From Burkholderia sp. lig30 (GTDB lineage: Bacteria > Pseudomonadota > Gammaproteobacteria > Burkholderiales > Burkholderiaceae): a stretch of DNA of 64,000 nt. The stretch is from positions 62,001-126,000 of the forward strand of contig NZ_JGVW01000087.1 of the NCBI RefSeq assembly GCF_000687455.2, given 5' to 3'. The notes beneath the pieces were generated by a model. The model was not told the origin of the DNA. It worked only from the letters and a program-made list of their open reading frames with translations, and made no database searches. The translations under genes were made by a program, and so were the position numbers. How positions within the stretch are numbered: position 1 is the stretch's first letter; each line of letters begins with the position of its first letter. Of this stretch, positions 24,562-32,701 are shown piece after piece.

Positions 24562-25548
24562 TCACAGGTCGAGCACGAGGCGGCCGCCGCCGCAGCGCGA
24601 CACGCACGCCTGCATGACCTTGCCGCCGGCCTTGTCCGCGTCGGACAGATAGGTGTCGTGGTGCTCGATCTCGCCGCTGCAGACCCGTACGGAGCACAGG
24701 CCGCAGTAGCCCGACCGGCAGTCGTACATCACGTCGGTGCCGTTCTCGAGCAGTGTGTCGAGCACCGACTTGTCGGCGGGCACGGTGAGCACCTCGCCGG
24801 ACGATTTCAGTTCGATCTCGAACGGCGCGGCGCCGTCCTGGGGCGCCGCCTCGGCGAACAGCTCGTAGTGCAGGTCGCATTCGTGCCAGCCGCGCTGGCG
24901 CGCGGCGGCGAGCACCGCGTCGATCATGCCGGCCGGGCCGCACAGGTAGATCGGCTGGTTCACTTCCGCGCGGTCGAGCAGCGCGTCGATCGACAGGCGC
25001 GTGGCCGGATCGTCGTCGGCGTGCAGCGTCAGACGGTCGCCCGCGAGCGCGCGCAGCGCGTCGACATACGGCAGCGCATCACGCGTGCGACCGCTGAAAT
25101 GCAACGCGAAGTCGCGTTGCTGCGCGGCGAGCTCGGCCGCCATCGACGCGATTGGCGTGATGCCGATGCCGCCGGCGATCAGCAGCACGCGCGGCGGCGC
25201 GGCGAGCGGGAAGTGGTTGACCGGCGCGCGCACGTTGAGCGTGTCGCCGGCCCTGAGCCGATGCATGTGCGCGGAGCCGCCACGGCCTTCGTCCTCGCGG
25301 CGGATGCCGAGCCGATACGCGGCGACGCCGGCGCGCGTGTCGACCGACGGGTCGAGATTGATCAGCGAATAGGAGCGCCATTGCGGCACGCCCCGGTCGG
25401 CGGGCGGGATTTCCACCTGGATGTGCGCGCCCGGCTCGTAGCCGGGCAACCGCGCGCCGTCCGCCGCTTCGAGCGTGAACGACTTGACGAGCGACGTCGG
25501 CGCGTCGATCGAGGCGACGCGCAACGTAAGCAGCAGGGGGGCAAGCAT
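24562..25548 (-). CDS. PDR/VanB-type oxygenase reductase (FMN, NAD, 2Fe-2S)
   Basis: Electron-transfer partner of the Rieske oxygenase. The 328-aa protein has the phthalate-dioxygenase-reductase order: an FMN-binding barrel (QWRSYSLIN near residue 60), a NAD-binding domain (LLIAGGIGITPIASM, later LCGPAGM) and a C-terminal plant-type ferredoxin with CRSGYCGLCSV and a fourth cysteine near ACVSRC. The start is the ATG at 25548, with CTGGAG 8 bp upstream; the GTG at 25557 is too close to that site. It passes electrons from NADH to the oxygenase encoded just upstream (25564-26802). Confidence 0.92.
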   Translation of the reverse strand: MLAPLLLTLRVASIDAPTSLVKSFTLEAADGARLPGYEPGAHIQVEIPPADRGVPQWRSYSLINLDPSVDTRAGVAAYRLGIRREDEGRGGSAHMHRLRAGDTLNVRAPVNHFPLAAPPRVLLIAGGIGITPIASMAAELAAQQRDFALHFSGRTRDALPYVDALRALAGDRLTLHADDDPATRLSIDALLDRAEVNQPIYLCGPAGMIDAVLAAARQRGWHECDLHYELFAEAAPQDGAAPFEIELKSSGEVLTVPADKSVLDTLLENGTDVMYDCRSGYCGLCSVRVCSGEIEHHDTYLSDADKAGGKVMQACVSRCGGGRLVLDL

Positions 25549-25563
25549 CGAAGTCACTCCAGG

Positions 25564-26802
25564 TTACGCGGTCTCGGTCAGCACGCGCCAGTCAGAACCG
25601 GCCGGCAGCACGCCGCCGATCGAGACCACGCGCGCGTAGTCGAGCTCGGGGTTGTCGGCGAGCGTCGGCGTCTTGCCCGCGATGAACTCGCGTGCCGACT
25701 TGAGCAGCAGCGCGCGCACGCGCAGCACCGCGCCGTCGGCGGAGCAGAGCTGCTCGGTGGTGCGGTCCGCGATCGGGCCCTGGCCGAGGAACATCGCGAA
25801 GTCCTCGGTGCCGAGATGCTGGTAGAAGCCGGTCGCGTGGCCGCGCTTCATCAGGTCGCGGTTCTGGCCGTAGCCGGTCTCGCGCGTGCCGGGCGGCAGC
25901 GGCGGGAAGTTCCACACGTCCGGCGTGGCCGACATCACGGTCATGCCGAGCTTGCGGTTCGGGTTGAAGTGCACGAACCACGCGCGGTGCGTGACGTCGT
26001 CGACCGGGGTCGAGAAGAACACCGTGCTCGGGCTGTTCGCGTCCGGCGGGCAGATGATCCCGTACCACGGCATCACGAAGTTGTTCACGCGCGCATAGAT
26101 CCTGTCGTCGGGCAGGTCGCGCACCGCCGCATACCGGTAGCCGTACGGCCGGTCTTCGAATTCGAGGCGCGGTGCGAGCGAGCGGGTCATGTGCATGCGC
26201 TCGTTGCCGCCGCCCGCGGTGATCTGCGTGGTCGATTCGTGCAGCACGCCGACGTGCGACGAATCCATCGACGCTTCCACGCCCTGCACCCAGTTGGTCG
26301 GCACTTCGACGCTCGTCACCGAGCGCTGGTCCGCCGGCAGGTTGGTAAACGGCAGGTCGGGGAAGCGCGGCGGCGTGTCGCCCTGGCCGAGCCACACCCA
26401 CACGATGCCGCCGCGTTCCTCGACGCGGTACTGGCTGGTCTTCACGTGCTTGCAGAACTGCGCCTGGTCGCCGACCTGGTTCGGCGCCTCGACGACCTTG
26501 CCTTCGACGTCCAGCTTCCAGCCGTGATAGATGCAGCGCAGGCCATTGTTCTCGTTTCGCGCGACCATCATCGAGGTCTTGCGGTGCGGGCAGCGCTCGT
26601 CGATCAGGCCCGCGCGCCCGTCGGTCGCGCGAAACGCCACGTAGTTGGCGCCGAGCAGACGGACCAGCACCGGCGCGCCGTCCGCTTCGAGTTTGGCTGA
26701 CGGCACGGCCGGCATCCAGTAGTGCTGGCGAATCATTTCGCCCATCGGTGCGCCGTTCTCGACGCGGGTCAGCAGCTCGTTCTCTTCGCGGGTCATCGCC
26801 AT
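25564..26802 (-). CDS. Rieske non-haem iron oxygenase, phthalate-dioxygenase/VanA-like
   Basis: Terminal oxygenase, 412 aa. The N-terminal Rieske domain binds 2Fe-2S through CPHR and CIYHGW (about residues 71-92). The catalytic domain has the mononuclear iron ligands in MDSSHVGVLHES (two His, with the bridging Asp) and a late Asp. The length and the single-subunit type (no beta-subunit gene nearby) place it with phthalate 4,5-dioxygenase and O-demethylases of the VanA group. It could therefore hydroxylate a ring or demethylate a methoxy-aromatic. The ATG at 26802 follows AGGAG by 7 bp; the open frame upstream to 27570 is shadow. Two bases separate it from the upstream hydratase gene. Confidence 0.9.
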   Translation of the reverse strand: MAMTREENELLTRVENGAPMGEMIRQHYWMPAVPSAKLEADGAPVLVRLLGANYVAFRATDGRAGLIDERCPHRKTSMMVARNENNGLRCIYHGWKLDVEGKVVEAPNQVGDQAQFCKHVKTSQYRVEERGGIVWVWLGQGDTPPRFPDLPFTNLPADQRSVTSVEVPTNWVQGVEASMDSSHVGVLHESTTQITAGGGNERMHMTRSLAPRLEFEDRPYGYRYAAVRDLPDDRIYARVNNFVMPWYGIICPPDANSPSTVFFSTPVDDVTHRAWFVHFNPNRKLGMTVMSATPDVWNFPPLPPGTRETGYGQNRDLMKRGHATGFYQHLGTEDFAMFLGQGPIADRTTEQLCSADGAVLRVRALLLKSAREFIAGKTPTLADNPELDYARVVSIGGVLPAGSDWRVLTETA

Positions 26803-26804
26803 GA

Positions 26805-27809
26805 TTACGCTCCTGTGTAGTTGCGGAACGCGCGTGTGTAGAGGCGCGTGCAGTTGCATTCGAAAATGTTCTTGCGTTGCTCGTTGCTCAGCCATTCGAT
26901 GCTCTCGATGACCGGGCGCATGTCGTCGTAGTCGCGGCCAGTGACCGGGTCGCGCGCGCTGCCGGTGCCCGGCTTCTCGGTGCCGAACAGCACGTTGTCG
27001 GTGCCGGCCACCTTGAGCAGCAGCTCGATCGATTCCTTCGAGTAGTTGCAGGTGTCGAAGTAGAGCTTCCTGAGCTGCTCGTCGAAGGTCTGAGGATGGT
27101 TGCGGCGCACCGCCCACGAGCGGAAGCGGCCCATCTGGTACGGAATCGCGCCGCCGCCGTGGGCGACCACGATCTTGAGGTCCGGGTACTTGTCGAACAC
27201 GTCCGACTCGAGCAGCGAGATCACCGCGATGTTCTCTTCGTTGATGAACTTGAGCGTGTACGACTCGCGCGGGCTGCAGCTGCCCGCCGAGTGGATCAGC
27301 GCGGGGACGTCGAGGCGGGTCATCGCGTCGTACAGCGGGTGCCAGAATGCGTCGCCGAGGCCCGGCGGCGTCGGGCCTTCCGATTCGGTCGGGTCCGGGT
27401 TCAGCAGGCAGCCGACGAAGCCGAGCTCGTTGACGCAGCGCTCGAGTTCCGCGACCACGCGCACTTCCGGCGATTCGTTCATGTACTGCGGCAGGCCTGC
27501 GACGCCGCGGAAGCGGTCCGGGAACATCTCGACGTAGCGCGCGATCAGGTCGTTGCAGTGGCGCGACCACAGCTCGGTCACGCGCGCCGGCTTGACCGAG
27601 TGCATCTGCAGGTACGGGCGCGGCGAGATGAACTGCACGTCGGTGCCGACCGAGTCCATGCTGCGCACGAGCTCTTCGGCGACCTTGCGCACCGACGCGT
27701 CGGAGACGGTCGGCCGGGTCGACGGGTTGGCGCGGCCGCCGATCAGTTCCGCCATGTAGCGGAAGCTTTCGGGGGGCATGACGACGTGGGCGTGGGAGTC
27801 GATGATCAC
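26805..27809 (-). CDS. Amidohydrolase-2 family, LigJ (4-oxalomesaconate hydratase)-like
   Basis: 334-aa TIM-barrel metalloenzyme of the ACMSD/LigJ family. Metal-binding features are SHAH after the first strand (residues 5-8), a histidine in ALIHSAGS, VVAHGGG and the last-strand LFGTEKPG. Decarboxylases of the family have an Asp at that last position, whereas the Glu here is, to my knowledge, the LigJ-type hydratase state. A hydratase role converting oxalomesaconate to 4-carboxy-4-hydroxy-2-oxoadipate fits the LigB dioxygenase and LigK-like aldolase on the opposite strand. It is the third gene of the leftward operon, after ridA. Confidence 0.82.
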   Translation of the reverse strand: MIIDSHAHVVMPPESFRYMAELIGGRANPSTRPTVSDASVRKVAEELVRSMDSVGTDVQFISPRPYLQMHSVKPARVTELWSRHCNDLIARYVEMFPDRFRGVAGLPQYMNESPEVRVVAELERCVNELGFVGCLLNPDPTESEGPTPPGLGDAFWHPLYDAMTRLDVPALIHSAGSCSPRESYTLKFINEENIAVISLLESDVFDKYPDLKIVVAHGGGAIPYQMGRFRSWAVRRNHPQTFDEQLRKLYFDTCNYSKESIELLLKVAGTDNVLFGTEKPGTGSARDPVTGRDYDDMRPVIESIEWLSNEQRKNIFECNCTRLYTRAFRNYTGA

Positions 27810-27860
27810 GATGGAGCCTTTATGCGAGTAGCGATTCGTTGGATGGGTCTGCCGGCGCGC

Positions 27861-28238
27861 TCACGCGACGACGGCGAGGGTTTCGAGCTGCAGCGCCATG
27901 CCGTGCTGCAGGTCGTGCACGACGATGTGGCGGGCGGGGCGCTGCGCCGGGTCCGGCCAGAACGCGAGCCAGTGCGCGTTGATGTGCTCGCGCACCGCGT
28001 CGTCCTTCACGTACACCGTGAGCTTCACGACGTCCGCGAGCGTCGCGCCGCCCGCGTCGAGGAAGCGCTTCAGGTTGTCGAACGCGAGCTGCGCCTGCGC
28101 GGCCGGCCCGGCCGCGAGGCGGCCCGTCGCCGGATCCTTGCCGGCGATCGCCGACGAGCACAGCACGTTGGCGACGCGCGCGCCGACCGGGATCGGGGCG
28201 TTGTGCGCGAGGCCGGGGACGTCAATGGAACGGGGCAT
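27861..28238 (-). CDS. RidA/YjgF-family deaminase
   Basis: 125-aa protein of the RidA family, which hydrolyses reactive enamines/imines or acts as a 2-aminomuconate deaminase. The typical N-terminal strand pair (NAPIPVGARVANVLCSSAIA) is followed by the helix AQLAFDNLKRFLDAGGA, the LTVYVKD strand, and the C-terminal RHIVV region where the family arginine normally sits. The start at 28238 is set by GGAGGA 5-6 bp upstream. It lies between the GntR regulator and the LigJ-like gene in one operon. Its place in an aromatic pathway suggests removal of a nitrogen-containing intermediate or damage control. Confidence 0.87.
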   Translation of the reverse strand: MPRSIDVPGLAHNAPIPVGARVANVLCSSAIAGKDPATGRLAAGPAAQAQLAFDNLKRFLDAGGATLADVVKLTVYVKDDAVREHINAHWLAFWPDPAQRPARHIVVHDLQHGMALQLETLAVVA

Positions 28239-28275
28239 GCTTCCTCCGTATGGCGTGGAAAGACGGCGCGGCGTG

Positions 28276-29019
28276 TCAGTCGGCGCCGGTATCGAAGAAG
28301 TGGCGCGGCACCGCCGCGAGGAATTCGGAGAAGCCGGTCGTGCCGGCCGGCACGTGGCGCAGCATCGCCTCGGCGGCCCTGGCCTCGTCGCCGGCCTGGA
28401 TCGCGCGGGCGATTTCGACGTGTTCCTGCAGCGAGCGGAGGATCTGGCCGCGGTTGCGGAAATCGGCCACGCGATAGCGCTCCGACTGGCGGCGCGCGGC
28501 GCGGATCTGCCCGGCGAGGCATTCGTTGCGGCTGCCGTCGTAGATCGCGTCGTGGAACAGCGCGTTGGCGAGCGCGTATTCGCCCGGATCGCCATCGACG
28601 GCCGCCTGCTGGCAGACCATCAGCGCGTGGTCGAGCGCGTCGCGCAGCGCGTCGCTCGCGCGCCGCGCCGAGAAGCGCGCGCAGAGCGCCTCGAGTTCGC
28701 CGACGTATTCGAGCATCGAGCGCACCTTCGCGATCGACAGGCGCGCGACCGTGATGCCCTGGCGCGGCGAGATCACCACCATGTCGCGCGCGGCGAGATG
28801 CTGGAGCGCCTCGCGCACCGGGGTGCGCGACACGTTGAAACGCGCGGCCAGCGCGCGTTCGTCGATCTGGATGCCGGGCGCGAGCTGGCCGCTTTCGATC
28901 TCGGCCTGCAGCGTCGCGCGAATGTCGCTCGCGAGGCTGGCCCGGATGCGGGGCGCCGCTTCGGGCATGTCGCCCGTAGCGGGTTCGCGCTCGACGGGCA
29001 GATCGACGACAGATTTCAT
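28276..29019 (-). CDS. GntR-family regulator, FCD subfamily (second copy)
   Basis: 247-aa regulator with a winged helix (DERALAARFNVSRTPVREAL, ~53-72) and an FCD ligand domain (~95-235) containing HDAIYDGSRNECLA and a C-terminal FSEFLAAVP tail shared with the copy at 21558. It is the first gene of the leftward catabolic operon and divergent to the CoA-ligase operon, so it is well placed to control both. The 319-bp gap contains GGTAT sites. Two related FCD regulators in one locus may answer to different intermediates, such as substrate and ring-cleavage product. Confidence 0.9.
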   Translation of the reverse strand: MKSVVDLPVEREPATGDMPEAAPRIRASLASDIRATLQAEIESGQLAPGIQIDERALAARFNVSRTPVREALQHLAARDMVVISPRQGITVARLSIAKVRSMLEYVGELEALCARFSARRASDALRDALDHALMVCQQAAVDGDPGEYALANALFHDAIYDGSRNECLAGQIRAARRQSERYRVADFRNRGQILRSLQEHVEIARAIQAGDEARAAEAMLRHVPAGTTGFSEFLAAVPRHFFDTGAD

Positions 29020-29245
29020 GGTGGGTATGGTGCGTTCAGGTGTCGAAAATATACCAATGCGCTTTTATGGCATGCAACATAGGGTTTTTCATATGTCGCG
29101 TGGCCTTCCGCGCGTGTGTGCCGGGGTGACGAGATAAATTCTTTATGAATCAAAGGCATGTCTGGAATTGATGAGCCGCTTGAGCGCCAGTTAAGGGAAA
29201 ACACTAGTGCGTGTTTTAGGTGTCTGGTGTGTTGAGAAGCTATCT

Positions 29246-29257
29246 CTGGTATGCCAG
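29246..29257. promoter_or_regulatory. Candidate GntR operator CTGGTATGCCAG
   Basis: Twelve-base near-perfect palindrome, about 80 bp before the acyl-CoA ligase start, with the same core as the sites at 6092/6174 and 21463. A repressor bound here would block the rightward operon. Confidence 0.6.
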
Positions 29258-29281
29258 AATGCATCACACCCAACGCGATCC

Positions 29282-29291
29282 CGGTATGCCA
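29282..29291. promoter_or_regulatory. Second candidate GntR operator CGGTATGCCA
   Basis: Copy of the palindrome 35-36 bp (centre to centre) from the one at 29246, just upstream of the ribosome site of the acyl-CoA ligase. Paired sites suit binding by two FCD dimers or by both regulators. Confidence 0.5.
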
Positions 29292-29338
29292 AGACCAGGG
29301 TCTCAATCAAGTCTCAAACAAAGAAGAGGCATGACCTG

Positions 29339-31486
29339 ATGAGCAAGTCACTCTCCGATACCGCCGGCGTGCTGTCCGTCGAACGCGTGCTGAAGCCGCG
29401 CTCGATCGCGATCGTCGGCGCGTCCGCCGATCCGCGCGCGTTCGGCAATTTCGTGCTGCAGAACCTCGAGCGCTTCGGCTATGCGGGCGAGATCCATCTC
29501 GTGTCGCGCAGCAGCCAGGAAATCAACGGCCGCCCGTGCGTGAACAGCGCCGACGCGCTGCCCGAAGGCATCGATCTCGCAGTGCTCGCGATTCCGGAAG
29601 CGGGCGTGCTCGACGCGGTGCGCACGCTCGGCGCGCGCCGCACCGGCGCCGCCGTGATCTTCGCGTCGGGGTATGCCGAGGCCGGCGACGAAGGCCGGGC
29701 CCGGCAGCAGGCACTGACGGAAGCGGCGAACGCGTCGGGCATGGCGCTGATCGGCCCGAACTGCATGGGCTTCACGAATTTCGAGGCCGGCGTGCCGGTG
29801 ACGTTCGAGGCGGTCGCGCCGTATCCGTGTGCGGGCCGCAAGGGTGTCGGCGTGGTCGCGCAGAGCGGCGCGATGGCCGCGAACCTGCGCGATGCGTTCA
29901 TGGGGCGCGGCCAGCCGATCACGGCGGCGGTGTCGACCGGCAACGAGGCGGTGCTCGGCATCGAGGACTACCTGGCCTGGTTCGTGGCCGATCCGCAGAC
30001 GAGCGCGATCGCGGTGTATGCGGAGCAGATCCGCCGCCCGCAGACCTTCGTCAGGCTCGCGCGCGACGCGCGCGCGGCCGGCAAGCCGATCGTGATGCTG
30101 ATGCCGGGCAAGAGCGCGCGTGCGCGCGAAGCCGCGCAGTCGCATACGGGCGCGCTCGCGGGCGACCACGCGACCGCGAGCGTGCTGCTCGCCCGCGAGG
30201 GCGTGGTCATGGTCGATTCGCTCGACGAGCTGTTCGACACCACGACGATCCTCGCGCGCTTCCCGGTGCCGCCCGCGGCCGGCACGGCCGTGATGACCGC
30301 GTCCGGCGCGGTGAAGAACATCACGCTGGATTTCGCGGAAGACATCGGCCTCACGCTGCCGAGCCTGACCGAGCCGACCGTCCGCAAGCTGACCGGGCTG
30401 CTGCCCGATTTCGCGGTGGCGGACAACCCGCTCGACTACACGACGATCGGCGTGCGCAACCCGGGCCTGATCGGCGAGCTGATCGACACCGTGCTCGCCG
30501 ATCCGAACATCGGCAGCCTGGTGCTGTCGATCATGGGCGGCCCGCCGATCGCGCAGCGCGACAAGGCGGATCATCTGGTGCCGGCGCTCGCGCGCGCCGC
30601 CAAGCCGGCGGTGCTCGCGGTGATGGGCGACAACAATGCGCTCGAGCCGTTCTTCGTCGACGCGATCGCCGCGAGCGGCGTGCCGTTCTTCCGTTCGCCG
30701 GACCGCGCGCTGCGCGCCTGCGCGCGGGTGGCCGCCTACGGCGAATCGCTGCAGCGCGCCGGGCGCGCAAGCCAGGCCGTGCCGGCCGCCGTTCCGCTGC
30801 CGGGCCCGGTGCCCGCGAACGGGATCTTCGCCGAGTATCAGGGCAAGGAATGGCTGGCTGCCGCCGGCCTGCCGGTTCCGAAAGGCCGTCTGGCGAAGAC
30901 GCTCGACGATGCGCTCGCGATTGCCGGCGACATCGGCTACCCGGTCGTGCTGAAGGCGCAGGCGAGCGAGCTGCCGCACAAGAGCGACGTCGGCGGCGTG
31001 GTGGTCGGCCTGGCCGACGCGAACGCGCTGCGCGACGGCTGGAGCAAGCTCCATGCGAGCGTGGCCGCGCACCGTCCGGAGCTTCGGCTCGATGGCGCGC
31101 TCGTCGAGGCGATGGGCCCGCGCGGCGTCGAGCTCGTGGTCGGCGCGAAACGCGATGCCGACTGGGGGCCGGTCGTGCTGGTCGGCCTCGGCGGCATCTG
31201 GATCGAGACGCTGAAGGACGTGCGCCTGATCCCGGCCGACATGGCCGAGGCGGACATCGTGGTCGAGCTGCGCCGCCTGAAGGCGGCCGCGCTGCTCGAC
31301 GGCGTGCGCGGCGCGGCGGGCGTCGACGTGGCCGCGATCGCAAAGGCAGTGGCCGCGATTGGCGCGCAGATGCGCGCGAATCCGCAGATCACCGAAATCG
31401 ACGTGAATCCGCTCGTCGCGTACCCGGATCGCGTGCTGGCGCTCGACGCGCTGGTCGTGTGCGGCGCGCACGGTTCGTCGCACTGA
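29339..31486 (+). CDS. NDP-forming acyl-CoA ligase (acetate-CoA ligase/FerA-like)
   Basis: 715-aa fused alpha-beta acyl-CoA synthetase of the ADP-forming superfamily. The N-terminal CoA-binding Rossmann domain has SIAIVGASADPRAFG, and the succinyl-CoA-synthetase-like part carries the phosphohistidine loop region (SHTGALAGD). The C-terminal ATP-grasp half runs from ~EYQGKEWLAAAGLPVPKG and includes VLKAQASELPHKSDVGGV. Feruloyl-CoA synthetase FerA of Sphingobium belongs to this superfamily, so activation of an aromatic acid is plausible. Start ATG 29339 (AAGAGG ~9 bp upstream); the frame open to 29207 is not coding. It is the first gene of the rightward operon, behind two operator sites. Confidence 0.88.
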   Translation: MSKSLSDTAGVLSVERVLKPRSIAIVGASADPRAFGNFVLQNLERFGYAGEIHLVSRSSQEINGRPCVNSADALPEGIDLAVLAIPEAGVLDAVRTLGARRTGAAVIFASGYAEAGDEGRARQQALTEAANASGMALIGPNCMGFTNFEAGVPVTFEAVAPYPCAGRKGVGVVAQSGAMAANLRDAFMGRGQPITAAVSTGNEAVLGIEDYLAWFVADPQTSAIAVYAEQIRRPQTFVRLARDARAAGKPIVMLMPGKSARAREAAQSHTGALAGDHATASVLLAREGVVMVDSLDELFDTTTILARFPVPPAAGTAVMTASGAVKNITLDFAEDIGLTLPSLTEPTVRKLTGLLPDFAVADNPLDYTTIGVRNPGLIGELIDTVLADPNIGSLVLSIMGGPPIAQRDKADHLVPALARAAKPAVLAVMGDNNALEPFFVDAIAASGVPFFRSPDRALRACARVAAYGESLQRAGRASQAVPAAVPLPGPVPANGIFAEYQGKEWLAAAGLPVPKGRLAKTLDDALAIAGDIGYPVVLKAQASELPHKSDVGGVVVGLADANALRDGWSKLHASVAAHRPELRLDGALVEAMGPRGVELVVGAKRDADWGPVVLVGLGGIWIETLKDVRLIPADMAEADIVVELRRLKAAALLDGVRGAAGVDVAAIAKAVAAIGAQMRANPQITEIDVNPLVAYPDRVLALDALVVCGAHGSSH

Positions 31487-31505
31487 GCGTGGGGAGGACA
31501 CGGAC

Positions 31506-32687
31506 ATGAGACTCGAATTCTCCGCAGAAGATCAGGCGTTCCGCGCCGAGGTGCGCGCGTTCGTCACGCACAACCTGTCGCCCGCGCTCAAGCGCAAGGC
31601 CGAACTCGGCCTGCGTCTCGAACGCGACGATTACGTCGAGTGGTACACGCTGCTCCACGAACGCGGCTGGATCGCGCCGTCGTGGCCGAAGGAGGCGGGC
31701 GGCCCGGGCTGGACGCCGCTGCAGCGCTACATCTTCGACGAGGAAACGCTGGTCGGCGGCGCGCCGCGCATCATCGCGAGCGGCATCAACATGCTCGGCC
31801 CGGTGCTCAACGCGTTCGGCACGCCCGAACAGAAGGCGCGCTACGTGCCCGGCATCCTGCGCAGCGAAACCTGGTGGGCGCAGGGCTTCTCGGAGCCGGG
31901 CGCGGGCTCGGATCTCGCGAGCGTGCGGACCACGGCGGTGCGCGACGGCGACCATTTCGTCGTGAACGGCCACAAGGTCTGGACGTCGTACGCGCACTGG
32001 TGCGAGATGATGTTCGCGCTCGTGCGCACCGATCCGGACGCGAAACCGCAGGAAGGCATCTCGTTCCTGCTGATCGACATGAAATCGCCGGGCGTCGAAG
32101 TGCGTCCGATCCGCATGCTCGAAGGCGGCGCGGATCTCAACGAGGTGTATCTCGACAACGTGCGCGTGCCGGTCGAAAACCTCGTCGGCGAGGTGAACAA
32201 GGGCTGGTCGTACGGCAAGTACCTGCTCGGCCACGAGCGCACCGGCATCGCCGGGATCGGCTCGTGCAAGCAGCAGCTGGCGCGCGCGAAGGCGCTCGGC
32301 AGGCAGCAGGGGCTGGCCGGCGACCCGCTGTTCGAGGCGCGCGTGAGCCGCTTCGAGATCGAGCTGATGGCGCTTGAATTCACCGGCCTGCGCATGCTGA
32401 GCGAGAACCAGCAAAGCCGCGTGCCGGCCGTCGAGGCATCGATGCTGAAAGTACGCGGCACCGAGTTGCGCCAGTCAATTTATGCACTCCTCACCGAAAT
32501 CGCCGGGCCGTACGCGGTGCCGTTCGACGAGGCGGCGCTGCTCGACCGGGCCGGCCACGAAGCGCCGAGCCCCGAGGCGCTTGTCGCGGTCGCGGCGAAC
32601 TACTTCGACGCACGCAAGCTGTCGATCTACGGCGGGACCAACGAAGTGCAGCGCAATCTCATCAGCCGCGCACTCTTCACTGCTTGA
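31506..32687 (+). CDS. Acyl-CoA dehydrogenase (first of a pair)
   Basis: 393-aa FAD-dependent acyl-CoA dehydrogenase with the usual three domains: an N-terminal helical domain, a beta-domain with WWAQGFSEPGAGSDLASV (FAD and substrate contacts), and a C-terminal helical domain ending in YGGTNEVQRNLISRALF. It would introduce a double bond next to a CoA thioester. It lies 19 bp after the ligase gene and 14 bp before a second, more divergent dehydrogenase. Such pairs often form alpha2-beta2 enzymes on bulky (steroid-like or aryl) acyl-CoAs, where one subunit carries the catalytic base. Confidence 0.9.
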   Translation: MRLEFSAEDQAFRAEVRAFVTHNLSPALKRKAELGLRLERDDYVEWYTLLHERGWIAPSWPKEAGGPGWTPLQRYIFDEETLVGGAPRIIASGINMLGPVLNAFGTPEQKARYVPGILRSETWWAQGFSEPGAGSDLASVRTTAVRDGDHFVVNGHKVWTSYAHWCEMMFALVRTDPDAKPQEGISFLLIDMKSPGVEVRPIRMLEGGADLNEVYLDNVRVPVENLVGEVNKGWSYGKYLLGHERTGIAGIGSCKQQLARAKALGRQQGLAGDPLFEARVSRFEIELMALEFTGLRMLSENQQSRVPAVEASMLKVRGTELRQSIYALLTEIAGPYAVPFDEAALLDRAGHEAPSPEALVAVAANYFDARKLSIYGGTNEVQRNLISRALFTA

Positions 32688-32701
32688 GGCGGGACACGAA
32701 C

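Larger units (their letters stand above)
29020..29338. other. Divergent promoter region of the catabolic locus
   Basis: 319 bp between the second gntR gene and the acyl-CoA ligase, clearly AT-richer than the coding flanks. It contains a half-site ATATACCA (29049-29056) next to the leftward start and two fuller sites facing the rightward operon, listed separately. It should hold promoters for both operons. Confidence 0.6.

Noticed and set aside
22493-26700. Two long plus-strand frames across the leftward catabolic operon
   Set aside because: Arg/His-rich shadows. The minus strand carries clear dehydrogenase, crotonase, reductase and oxygenase genes.
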